Source of the DNA: an uncultured Myxococcales bacterium
GTDB taxonomy: Bacteria; Myxococcota_A; UBA9042
Reading direction: 5' to 3'
DNA: 13,604 nucleotides
Assembly (NCBI GenBank): GCA_937915965.1
Contig: CALGHC010000151.1
Span: 1 to 13,604, forward strand
In this document: positions 1 to 7,499 of the stretch, piece by piece
Position numbering within the stretch: position 1 is the first letter of the stretch
How the letters are laid out: each line of letters begins with the position of its first letter
Translations under genes and position numbers: made by a program
The notes under the pieces: generated by a model
Database searches by the model: none
What the model saw: only the letters and a program-made list of their open reading frames with translations
What the model was told of the DNA's origin: nothing

Positions 1-97
1 GGGCCAGCAGACAGTTGTAGGCGAAGGTTCCCGGAATGTGCACGTCGGGGCCGTCAAAGGCAAGAGAGAGCGGTCTTCCGACCATCGGGCCGATCAT
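1..97 (-). CDS. Probable N-terminal gene fragment running off the left edge, function unknown
   Basis: The minus-strand frame is open from the window edge up to an ATG at 97-95. It reads as a 32-residue start with a plausible core, RPLSLAFDGPDVHIPGTF followed by AYNCLLA. Codon third positions in this frame are mostly G or C, as in the confident genes nearby, whereas the competing plus-strand open frame (2-124) is less biased. The frame stays open further upstream, and a GTG at 145-143 is an alternative start. If real, the gene is divergent from the YjbQ gene and shares a roughly 100-base intergenic region with it. I do not recognise the family; too little is present to assign a function. Confidence 0.4.
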   Translation of the reverse strand, partial: MIGPMVGRPLSLAFDGPDVHIPGTFAYNCLLA

Positions 98-131
98 TGG
101 ACCGGCCCAATGGGCCTGCGTTGACCGTGCC

Positions 132-160
132 TTGACGCCCGGCACAGTCGCCTCCGACGA
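132..160 (+). promoter_or_regulatory. Weak sigma70-like promoter candidate upstream of the YjbQ gene
   Basis: A TTGACG at 132-137 is followed after 17 bases by GACGAT at 155-160. The -35 match is good and the -10 match is poor (three of six). It would give a leader of about 35 bases before the ATG at 202. Such matches arise by chance in GC-rich DNA, so this is only a candidate. Confidence 0.22.
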
Positions 161-201
161 TGCGGTCGCCCGCGATGGCTGCGGACGGCATGGAGCCCGC
201 A

Positions 202-609
202 ATGATCACCAAGCTGGACGTCGAGGCACCGCGCAGGGGCCTCATCGAGATCACCGCCGAGGTCGCTCGACTGGTGGCCGACTCCGGCCACGACGAGGGC
301 CTGTGTACGGTCTTTGTCCAACACACATCGTGCAGCTTGCTGATTCAGGAGAACGCCGATCTCTCGGCGCGCCGGGATCTGGAGCGTTGGTTCGATCGGT
401 TGGCACCGGAGGGCGACCGCCTGTACACCCACACCGCCGAGGGGGCCGACGACATGCCAGCGCACATCAAGGCGGCGCTGACGGCGACGTCGCTCGGCAT
501 TCCGATTGTCGCAGGACGGCTGGCGCTGGGCACGTGGCAGGGGTTGTACCTCTTTGAGCACCGCGCACACGGCGGCGTGCGCCGGCTCGTCGTCCACATC
601 GGGCCCTGA
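202..609 (+). CDS. yjbQ: YjbQ/UPF0047 family protein (secondary thiamine-phosphate synthase enzyme family)
   Basis: This is a small single-domain protein of 135 residues, close to the 138 of E. coli YjbQ. Family landmarks in order are QHTS (residues 40-43) with Q-E-N-A-D at 49-53, the signature EGADDMPAHIK (80-90), GTWQG (110-114) and EHR (119-121). In E. coli, members of this family can supply weak thiamine-phosphate synthase activity when thiE is missing; the true physiological reaction is uncertain. The conserved His and Glu residues suggest a metal or ligand pocket in the trimeric fold known for the family. The start at ATG 202 is preferred because GGAG (192-195) lies six bases upstream and the protein then begins where relatives do. 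In-frame ATGs at 160, 175 and 190 are alternatives. No signal peptide is present, so it should be cytoplasmic. No thiamine genes are nearby. Confidence 0.92.
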   Translation: MITKLDVEAPRRGLIEITAEVARLVADSGHDEGLCTVFVQHTSCSLLIQENADLSARRDLERWFDRLAPEGDRLYTHTAEGADDMPAHIKAALTATSLGIPIVAGRLALGTWQGLYLFEHRAHGGVRRLVVHIGP

Positions 610-680
610 CGCGGCGGTGGGTGATGCGCTGCTGCTGGCCCGGTCCATGCCCCGCGGTCGTTCGTTTGCGAATGGCGAAC

Positions 681-709
681 TTGTGTGAAGGTCGCATCCC
701 CGGTAGCAT
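681..709 (+). promoter_or_regulatory. Weak promoter candidate in the YjbQ to GCS2-CBS gap
   Basis: In the 243-base gap, TTGTGT (681-686) and TAGCAT (704-709) are separated by 17 bases. The -10 element matches four of six consensus bases and the -35 three of six. It lies in one of the less GC-rich parts of the gap, about 140 bases before the next start codon. A separate TTGACG at 800-805 has no convincing -10 partner. The gap shows no terminator with a T-run and no convincing small gene. Confidence 0.25.
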
Positions 710-852
710 TTCTGTGGGCCGGAGCGTGACCGGGCGACCTCGAAGAGGCGAGCTTCGGTGGACAACCCCTCTGTGACGAACGCGCGCCTCTGGCGGGGCT
801 TGACGGTCGTCCCTTCGCCCTGCACGGCTTCCGGCAGATACGGCGGTGACAA

Positions 853-2772
853 ATGGGCGAGCAGGACGTTTCGACCGACCCGGGCGATCGCCGCATGCAG
901 GACTTCATGCAGGCCCTGCTCGAAGACATTCACGCCCTTGAGATCATGCATGAACGCGGCATGATCGAGTCGGGTGTGCGCCGCATCGGCGCCGAGCAGG
1001 AGATGTTCCTCGTCAACAGCGCGATGCGTCCAGCGAACGTCGCGCTGCAGGTCCTTGAGGCGGCCGGTAGTCCGCTGTTGACCACCGAGCTGGCGCTTTT
1101 CAACCTGGAGGCCAACACCGAGCCGCGGCTCTTTGGTGGCGACTGCCTCAGCGCGATGGAGGCGGATCTGCTGGCCGCCGTGAAGCTCGCCCACGAGGCC
1201 GCTGGCCGCTGCGGTGCGAAGGTGATCCTCACCGGCATCCTGCCGACGCTACGCAAAGATGATCTGACCCTCGCGAGCATGACGCCGATGCCGCGTTACT
1301 ACGCCTTGAACAAGGCGATCATGCGGATGCGTGGTGGTGACAACTTCCAGGCCCTTATCGAGGGCGCCGATGAGCTGCAGACCACCCATGACAACGTCAT
1401 GATGGAGTCGTGCAATACCAGCTTCCAGATCCACTTCCAGGTCGGACCCGACGAGTTCGCGCGGCTCTACAACGTCTCGCAGGCCGTGTTGGCGCCGGTG
1501 CTGGCCGCCGCCGTGAACTCGCCCGTCTTGCTGCAGCACCGCCTGTGGGCGGAGACGCGTGTCGCCCTCTTTCAACAGAGTGTCGACGCGCGCGGTCCGG
1601 TTCACGTCAAGCGAGGCCAGCCGCCGCGCGTCCATTTCGGCGACGACTGGGTGCGCGAATCTGTGATCGAGCTGTTCCGCGAGGACATCGCCCGCTTCCG
1701 AGTCGTGCTGGCTACCGGCGAGCACGAGTCGCCCATGCGCTTCATCGAGCGCGGCGAGGTCCCGCCCCTGACGGCGCTGCGGTTGCACAACGGCACGATC
1801 TACCGTTGGAACCGGGCGTGCTACGGGATCAGTGAGGGCGTCGCTCATCTGCGCATCGAGAACCGCGTCCTGCCCGCTGGTCCAACGGTCGCCGACGAGA
1901 CCGCCAACGCGGCGTTCTACTTTGGCCTGATGGCTGGGCTGCTCGAAGAGTATGGAGACATCGACAAGGTCATGGCCTTCGACGACGCCAAGACGAACTT
2001 CCTGGCCGCCGCCCGCCATGGCTTGTCGGCGCAATTCTCGTGGGTCAACGGCGCCGAGATGACCGCCCGCGAGCTGATCATCAAGCGCCTGCTGCCGCTC
2101 GCCCGCGAGGGCCTGAAGGCCTCCAAGGTCGACGAGGGCGACATCGACCGGTACCTGGGCATCATCTCCGCGCGGGTCGAGTCAGGCCGCACGGGTTCGC
2201 AGTGGGTGTTCCAGTCGTTGGCGGCGATGGGCAAGTCCAGCAACATCGACGAACGCTTTCGCACGCTGACGTCGGCGATGATTTCGCGTCAGACCACCGG
2301 CGAACCGGTGCACACCTGGGCGCTGGCCACGTTGGCAGAGAGCGACGGCTGGCACGAGAGCTACCGAACCGTCGGCCAGTTCATGTCTACGGATTTGTTC
2401 ACGGTGCGGCCTGAGGATATCGTCGACCTGGCCGCGACGCTCATGGAATGGCGGCATATCCGCCACGTGCCAGTTGAGGACGAGCACGGCGCGCTGGTTG
2501 GCATCGTCTCGCACCGCAACCTGCTTACGCTTGTCAGTCGCCGATTCAGCCGCGCAGACGACGGCCCGGTTCCAGTCGCCCAGATCATGACCCGCGACCC
2601 GGTCACTGTGACGCCCGAGACCGAGACTCTTGAGGCGATCCGGCTGATGCGTGAGCACAAGGTCGGCTGCTTGCCCGTCATCCAGGATGGGCGCCTCGTC
2701 GGCATGGTCACCGAGCGGGATTACATGAAGGTTGCTGGCCAGTTGATGGAGCAGCAGCTCCGCGATCAGTAG
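853..2772 (+). CDS. GCS2-type glutamate-cysteine ligase-like protein fused to a C-terminal CBS domain pair
   Basis: This 639-residue protein has two parts. Residues about 30-500 resemble the GCS2 carboxylate-amine ligase family: the metal-binding type E-x-E in IGAEQEMFLV (E48, E50), FNLEANTEPR (81-92), the strand SFQIHFQV (190-197), and RIENRVLPAGPT (334-345). Enzymes of this superfamily join an amino acid to the gamma-carboxylate of glutamate using ATP, but the substrate here cannot be read from sequence. Residues about 507-630 form two CBS motifs, with QFMSTDLFTVRPED and VGIVSHRNLL in the first and IMTRDPVTVTPET and VGMVTERDYM in the second; such pairs usually bind adenosyl ligands and regulate the attached enzyme. 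There is no signal peptide, so it should be cytosolic. The ATG at 853 has a modest GGTGA (845-849) upstream. A second M at residue 15 (895) is an alternative start. No gshB-like partner is visible. Confidence 0.88.
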   Translation: MGEQDVSTDPGDRRMQDFMQALLEDIHALEIMHERGMIESGVRRIGAEQEMFLVNSAMRPANVALQVLEAAGSPLLTTELALFNLEANTEPRLFGGDCLSAMEADLLAAVKLAHEAAGRCGAKVILTGILPTLRKDDLTLASMTPMPRYYALNKAIMRMRGGDNFQALIEGADELQTTHDNVMMESCNTSFQIHFQVGPDEFARLYNVSQAVLAPVLAAAVNSPVLLQHRLWAETRVALFQQSVDARGPVHVKRGQPPRVHFGDDWVRESVIELFREDIARFRVVLATGEHESPMRFIERGEVPPLTALRLHNGTIYRWNRACYGISEGVAHLRIENRVLPAGPTVADETANAAFYFGLMAGLLEEYGDIDKVMAFDDAKTNFLAAARHGLSAQFSWVNGAEMTARELIIKRLLPLAREGLKASKVDEGDIDRYLGIISARVESGRTGSQWVFQSLAAMGKSSNIDERFRTLTSAMISRQTTGEPVHTWALATLAESDGWHESYRTVGQFMSTDLFTVRPEDIVDLAATLMEWRHIRHVPVEDEHGALVGIVSHRNLLTLVSRRFSRADDGPVPVAQIMTRDPVTVTPETETLEAIRLMREHKVGCLPVIQDGRLVGMVTERDYMKVAGQLMEQQLRDQ

Positions 2773-2907
2773 CGGTTGGCGCGCCATGGGGCGATGTCGC
2801 CGGGGTACCGACCAATCGGGCGCAGCCCAGGCATGGAAATGCAGCGAGAGTCGGCATCCGGTCCGCATCGTCGAGGTCGCACCGAAGGGTGTGTTTCGGC
2901 GCCGCGT

Positions 2908-5900
2908 ATGGACTGCCGAGGTGCGTGGGCCTGGCCCCCGGGTGCACCTCGAGCGCGACTACACCTCCTTGTTGGTGCGGTCGCCGTGCTGGGGATTCTT
3001 GGCGGGGCGACAGCCTGTGGCGAGCCGCCGCCGATCCCGTGGCTGGAGTGCCGGTCGGGCGAGGACTGCCCGTCGGGCCGGTGCGTGAACTCGATCTGCC
3101 AGCTGGCCGAGAACGACGTCCCCGGAGGCGACTCCGCCCACGTTGACGTCACGCCGGATGCGGACAAGGGTCCGTGCGACAGCGACGACGCATGCCGACA
3201 GCGGCTCGGCAAGACGGGTAGCTGCAGCGAACCTGTCTGTACCGATGGCACCTGTTCTGTTGTTCCGTTGATGGACGCGACGACCTGTACCGACGGCGCC
3301 GTCTGTCCGTCGGTCGGAGCTTGCCTCTTTGGGGTCTGTGAGGCGTCCTCGCCGCCCTGCGACGACGGCAACCCGTGCACAGCGGACTACTGCTTCGATA
3401 CCGGCTGCTCGCTGATCCCGTTCCAGGACGGCACCCCCTGCGCGGACGACGGTCTGCCGTGCACTGCCGAGCGCTGCGTGGCCCAGACGTGCACGTCTAC
3501 CCTGCAGACTGACTCGTGTGTGGTCGAGGGCGTCTGCCGCAGTGCCGGCGAGGCCCGTCCCGGCAACCCCTGCGAGCACTGCATGCCGCAGATCGATCCG
3601 TTCTCCTGGGCCCCCGTTGATACCGGGCCCTGCGACGACGACGACGCGTGCACGGTCGGCGAGGCGTGCGACGCGGCGGGTGGTTGCGAGGGCGAAGTGG
3701 TCGTGTGCGAGGACGCGAATCCTTGCACCGACGACAGCTGCGACGCCAGCGCGGGATGCATCCATCTCTCGAACGGCGCGACCTGTACCGATGACGACCC
3801 GTGCACGCTCGACGGCGGCTGCGAGGATGGTGGTTGCGTTCCCGACGGTGGGGTCTCCTGCGATGACGGCAACGTCTGCACGGCCGACCACTGCGAAGCC
3901 GGGATCGGCTGTCTGCATACTCCGACCGAGGGCAGCTGCCTGGCCGACGCCGACCCATGCACGGTCGATCTTTGCGTCGGCGGCGCTTGCATCGGCGTGC
4001 CGGCGCCGTCCGTCTGCAAGATCAACGGCTCGTGCGTGCCCTCCGGCAGCAAGGCAGCCGACAACGACTGCATGATCTGCGACCCGGGCAAGTCGGCGAC
4101 GAAGTGGACGGTGCTCTCCGGTGCGACGTGTGCGGACGGCAACGCATGCACCTCGTTCGACACCTGCGTCGGCAGCGAGTGCGTGGGCCAGGCGACGCTG
4201 TGCGACGACGGCAACCCGTGTACCAACGATGGCTGTGATCCAGAGGCGGGCTGCACTTTTGTAGTCAATAGCAGCACTTGTGACGACCTGGACGCGTGCA
4301 CGGTGGGCGACGTCTGCATCAAGGGCGTGTGTCTGGGCTCGCCGATGGATCCCAAGGGGTGCGACGACGGAAACTCGTGCACCATCGACTATTGCGACCT
4401 CGTGGCCGGCTGCACCCACCCCCCCGGCAGCGATCCGTGCGACGACGGCAACCCCTGCACCACCAACGAGGTCTGCAACTCGGGCAAGTGCTTGCCGGGG
4501 AAGCTGGTCTGCCCATGCGCGGGCGACTCGGATTGCGTCGACGGCAACCCGTGTACGACCGATGTCTGCATCGAAGGAGTCGGCTGCGCGAACAGCGGCT
4601 TGGGGCCCAACAAGGACTGCGACGACGCCAACGCGTGCACCCACGTCGACGTCTGCGCGGGTGGAATGTGCGCTGGTGCCGCGATCCTCTGCGACGACAC
4701 CAACCCGTGTACCTTTGACAGCTGCGTGGCCGAGACCGGATGCATCTATCTGCCGGTCCAAGGGTTGAGCTGCGACGACGCGGACGCGTGTACGAACCAG
4801 GACCTGTGCATCGGCGGCGCCTGCGACGGAACACCGAAGAATTGCGACGACGGCAGTGATTGCACGATCGACTGGTGCGACTCGCTCAACGCTGTCTGCG
4901 GTCACGACGTGGCCCCGCCGGGCACTGCGTGCAGCGACGACGGCGTGAGCTGCACCGTCGATCGCTGCGAGCTCGCCCTTTGCAGTCACACTCAAGTCGA
5001 AAGTAGCCACTGCTTCATTGGCGGCGTCTGCCTCAGCGGAGGCGCGCTGCACCCGGCGCTGGCGTGCATGGGCTGCAAGCCGCTCGACGACTCGACGCAC
5101 TGGACCGCCCTGGCCGGCAAGGTCTGCAAGGACGCCAGCGCATGCACCGCGGGTGACGAGTGCAGCGCACAGGGCGTGTGCGTCGGCGAGGCGCTGGCGT
5201 GCGACGACGGCAACCCGTGTACCCAGGACGCTTGCAATCCGCTTGGCGATGACGCGGATCCCTGCGTGCACGGCAACGCACTTGGCGAATGCGACGACGG
5301 GGATACCTGCACGGAGGGCGACGCCTGTGTCTTGGGGCTGTGCATCGGCAAGTTGATCGACTGCGACGACGCCAACACGTGCACCCTCGATTCTTGCGCG
5401 GCACAAGCCGGCTGCCAGCACGAGAAGGCCGCCGATGGTCTGCCCTGCCCGGCCGATGGTCTGCCGTGCACGTCTGATGCCTGCGATGCGGGAAAGTGCG
5501 CTCACCCCGTCTCCGCCGGCGTCTGCTTGATCGATCAGGTGTGCCGCGCCGCTGGCGATCGGCTTGTCCCTTCGGGCTGCCTGGGCTGCGCCCCCGAGGA
5601 GGCGACGCAGGCGTGGACGGCGCTGACTGGTGTGGTTTGCAACGATGGCGACGTCTGCACAGCCGCCGATCTGTGCGCTTCGGGGGGCTGCATCGGCGGG
5701 GTCGGCTCAGGCTGTGACGACGGCAACCCGTGCACGGACGACGGCTGCGAGCCCGTCGCCGGCTGCACGCACTTCGCCAACAAGTCGCCTTGCGACGATG
5801 CCAATTCCTGCACCGCCAACGACGCCTGCGATGCGGGTGACTGCCTGGCCGGGCCGCCGGTGGTCTGTCCCGTGCCGGCGCCGGCGAGCGCGTGCGTCGT

Positions 5901-7332
5901 CTCGTGGTGCGACCCCGCCAGCGGTTGTCAGCAGGCGACCGCGTGCGGCCCCCTGCACGCCTGTATCGACGGCCTTTGCGTGACGTCGAATGACGACAAG
6001 AGTCCCGCCCCGACGACCGTGCCATTTGACCAGAGCGTTGTCTTCCAGCCGGTGCAACCGACCATCCGCTGGCTCGCCGCCGGCGCTGGCACGGGCGCTA
6101 TTGCAGACGAACTGTGGCTGGCTGTGCAGAACCGCGCCTGCAAACCGAACCTCGGCGGCTGGGCCGAGGTTCTCGTGGGTAGACTGGCTGCGGGGACCGC
6201 AGCGATGGCGACCAAACTGGTCAGCGTCGCGGCACCGGGCACCACACCAAAACGCTGCGCGATTCGCCCGCAATTGGCTGAGATTGTTGGCGCCCCTGGC
6301 AGGCTCGCCGCGGCCTGGGTCGAGGGGGGCGCGCAGCCAGACACCTGCCCATTGGACGTTCCGGGCGGTCTGGTGAGGGTCGCGGTCATGGGCCCACTCG
6401 AGGGCCTGATCGAGACCAAGGTCACCGCGCCCTGTCCCGTCGCTGGCGCGAAGACTCCCCTCGCCCAGCAACCATCCGTCGCTCTGGACAGCCCCGTTCC
6501 CGGTCTGCCTCTGGTCGGGCTCCTGGTGCGCGGTGGCATCGGCGGGCCGTTGCGCTGGCATGGCGGCGTAGCGACCAGCTGGGGCGCCGGGTCTGGCGCC
6601 GATGTGGCCGTGCCAGAGGTCGTTGGAGGCACCGTCACGGGGCTCGGCCTGCCGCCGATGATCGCGAGTTGGCAAGGCGGCAAGGCGATTGTGGTGGCTG
6701 TCGCCGTTGACAAGGCCGGTGAGGTGGGGCCCGGCGTCGCCGTGACGACCCTCGCCGCGGACGGCGCCACGGGGCCGGGCGCACTGGTCGTCGACGGCTT
6801 GATCGATGGGTCGGGTGGTGGCGTCTATGCCGTCCGATCCGCCTGGCACACGGACGCCCAGCGGCTCGGCGTGTTGATCTCGGTGGCGGTGGCTGTGGAC
6901 GGCGCGGCCGATGCGCGGCTTGGCTTCGCCGCGGTCGATCCGGCAGCGAACGAGGCGACGGCTGCGATGCCGGTGGTGCATCTGAGCCTCCCGAGTAGTA
7001 CCGCTGACGCCCTCGCCCTTCGGGCCTGCGCTCTCGTCGCGGTGCCCGGCAGCGGCGACTTCCTCATCGCGTGGGCGACCGGGGACGATGGATTTGTCCG
7101 CCTCGGCCGCGTGGCCGCTACCGCGCAGCAAGGCACCGACTTTGTGAACCTCGGCACGATCGGCGGCGGCTACACACTGCACGCCACGGGGGGCGCTGGT
7201 GACGGCGCCGCGGGACTCAGCGACCTCGCGATCGATCCCGGCGCGACGCGCGTCAGCCTGGCTTGGGAGACCGCGGGTGGCCTCACGTTGGCGACCCTGC
7301 CGCTGGCGCCGTTCATGGTCGCCGCGCCGTAG
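2908..7332 (+). CDS. Giant cysteine-rich CTDC-like repeat lipoprotein
   Basis: The protein is 1474 residues if it starts at ATG 2908. From there residues 1-36 form a signal peptide (R15 and R17, then a hydrophobic stretch LLVGAVAVLGILGG) ending at A-T-A before C37, a plausible though not ideal lipobox. Residues about 45-1025 are cysteine-rich, made of about 26 modules beginning C-D-D-G-N-P-C-T or variants, resembling the Dictyostelium CTDC repeat. Residues about 1030-1474 lack this pattern and contain recurring hydrophobic strand motifs (IASWQGGKAIVVAVAV, FLIAWATGDDGFVRLG, RVSLAWETAGG), suggesting a beta-propeller-like or beta-rich domain. It is probably outer-membrane anchored and surface or periplasm exposed, stabilised by disulfides. 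The frame is open back to a TTG at 2776, only three bases after the preceding stop, but that would put the signal peptide internal. No clear ribosome-binding site sits before 2908. There is no MYXO-CTERM-like tail. Function is unknown; adhesion or matrix roles are guesses. Confidence 0.85.
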   Translation: MDCRGAWAWPPGAPRARLHLLVGAVAVLGILGGATACGEPPPIPWLECRSGEDCPSGRCVNSICQLAENDVPGGDSAHVDVTPDADKGPCDSDDACRQRLGKTGSCSEPVCTDGTCSVVPLMDATTCTDGAVCPSVGACLFGVCEASSPPCDDGNPCTADYCFDTGCSLIPFQDGTPCADDGLPCTAERCVAQTCTSTLQTDSCVVEGVCRSAGEARPGNPCEHCMPQIDPFSWAPVDTGPCDDDDACTVGEACDAAGGCEGEVVVCEDANPCTDDSCDASAGCIHLSNGATCTDDDPCTLDGGCEDGGCVPDGGVSCDDGNVCTADHCEAGIGCLHTPTEGSCLADADPCTVDLCVGGACIGVPAPSVCKINGSCVPSGSKAADNDCMICDPGKSATKWTVLSGATCADGNACTSFDTCVGSECVGQATLCDDGNPCTNDGCDPEAGCTFVVNSSTCDDLDACTVGDVCIKGVCLGSPMDPKGCDDGNSCTIDYCDLVAGCTHPPGSDPCDDGNPCTTNEVCNSGKCLPGKLVCPCAGDSDCVDGNPCTTDVCIEGVGCANSGLGPNKDCDDANACTHVDVCAGGMCAGAAILCDDTNPCTFDSCVAETGCIYLPVQGLSCDDADACTNQDLCIGGACDGTPKNCDDGSDCTIDWCDSLNAVCGHDVAPPGTACSDDGVSCTVDRCELALCSHTQVESSHCFIGGVCLSGGALHPALACMGCKPLDDSTHWTALAGKVCKDASACTAGDECSAQGVCVGEALACDDGNPCTQDACNPLGDDADPCVHGNALGECDDGDTCTEGDACVLGLCIGKLIDCDDANTCTLDSCAAQAGCQHEKAADGLPCPADGLPCTSDACDAGKCAHPVSAGVCLIDQVCRAAGDRLVPSGCLGCAPEEATQAWTALTGVVCNDGDVCTAADLCASGGCIGGVGSGCDDGNPCTDDGCEPVAGCTHFANKSPCDDANSCTANDACDAGDCLAGPPVVCPVPAPASACVVSWCDPASGCQQATACGPLHACIDGLCVTSNDDKSPAPTTVPFDQSVVFQPVQPTIRWLAAGAGTGAIADELWLAVQNRACKPNLGGWAEVLVGRLAAGTAAMATKLVSVAAPGTTPKRCAIRPQLAEIVGAPGRLAAAWVEGGAQPDTCPLDVPGGLVRVAVMGPLEGLIETKVTAPCPVAGAKTPLAQQPSVALDSPVPGLPLVGLLVRGGIGGPLRWHGGVATSWGAGSGADVAVPEVVGGTVTGLGLPPMIASWQGGKAIVVAVAVDKAGEVGPGVAVTTLAADGATGPGALVVDGLIDGSGGGVYAVRSAWHTDAQRLGVLISVAVAVDGAADARLGFAAVDPAANEATAAMPVVHLSLPSSTADALALRACALVAVPGSGDFLIAWATGDDGFVRLGRVAATAQQGTDFVNLGTIGGGYTLHATGGAGDGAAGLSDLAIDPGATRVSLAWETAGGLTLATLPLAPFMVAAP
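3040..5985 (+). repeat. Array of about 26 CTDC-like cysteine modules
   Basis: By eye I count 26 modules with the core C-x-D-x-x-x-C-T (or one residue longer). Two types largely alternate. Type A continues x-D-x-C with a later G-C-x-H, as in CDDGNPCTNDGCDPEAGC. Type B continues x-x-D-x-C-x-x-G-x-C-x-G, as in CDDLDACTVGDVC. The same 17-base string GACGACGGCAACCCGTG recurs near 3360, 4203, 5211 and 5716, so the modules probably expanded by duplication. Acidic Asp residues between the cysteines suggest calcium binding as well as disulfides; that is inference. Confidence 0.88.
3511..5640 (+). repeat. Four 41-residue punctuation linkers dividing the cysteine array into super-repeats
   Basis: Linkers lie at 3511-3633, 4009-4131, 5005-5127 and 5518-5640. 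Each is exactly 123 bases and each keeps the spacing C-x5-C-x11-C-x2-C-x8-W-x7-C with no insertion. Typical pieces are GVCLIDQVCRAAG and W-T-A-L-T-G. Each is preceded by a module of the type P-C-x-x-D-G-L-P-C-T or a variant, so the array is built from larger super-repeats. The second super-repeat (4009 to about 4920) is longer than the others and seems to have gained extra A/B modules. Confidence 0.85.
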
Positions 7333-7406
7333 CAGCCTCGAAGCAGCGTCGCAGCAGCCTCGCGTCAAAGAACCTGTAACAACTCGCGCGCCAAGGCGAC
7401 TCTGGC

Positions 7407-7443
7407 TTGACCTCGGCCCACGGGGCCCGTTACGGGTCATGAC
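7407..7443 (+). promoter_or_regulatory. Possible promoter and operator upstream of the Rieske operon
   Basis: A TTGACC at 7407-7412 is a good -35-like hexamer; the position 18 bases on (TACGGG, 7431-7436) is a poor -10. At that site lie two adjoining palindromes: CCCGT-T-ACGGG (7426-7436) and GTCATGAC (7436-7443). They sit 57 to 74 bases before the preferred Rieske start. A regulator overlapping a promoter would look like this, but each palindrome is short. Confidence 0.25.
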
Positions 7444-7499
7444 TGTTGGGCGAAGACCCCTGGCATGAGGGCTGGTTCGCCCGGATGGAGTCACGCGAG

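Noticed and set aside
800..840. TTGACG at 800-805 as a promoter for the GCS2-CBS gene
   Set aside because: No acceptable -10 hexamer occurs 16-18 bases downstream; the nearest AT-richer string, CAGATA, is 29 bases away.
94..1194. 366-residue minus-strand open frame across the YjbQ gene and the start of the GCS2-CBS gene
   Set aside because: Both plus-strand genes are clear family members; the antisense frame is an Arg/His-rich shadow.
2959..5505. 848-residue open frame antisense to the cysteine-rich repeat gene
   Set aside because: It mirrors the repeat array: the sense Asp, Cys, Gly and Thr codons read on the opposite strand give Val, Ala, Arg and His with no stops. It has no signal peptide, no domain pattern and ends where the repeats change, so it is a composition artefact.
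3040..5985. CRISPR-like or noncoding repeat array
   Set aside because: The repeated strings are codons of cysteine modules in one open frame with variable spacing, not constant direct repeats with unique spacers.
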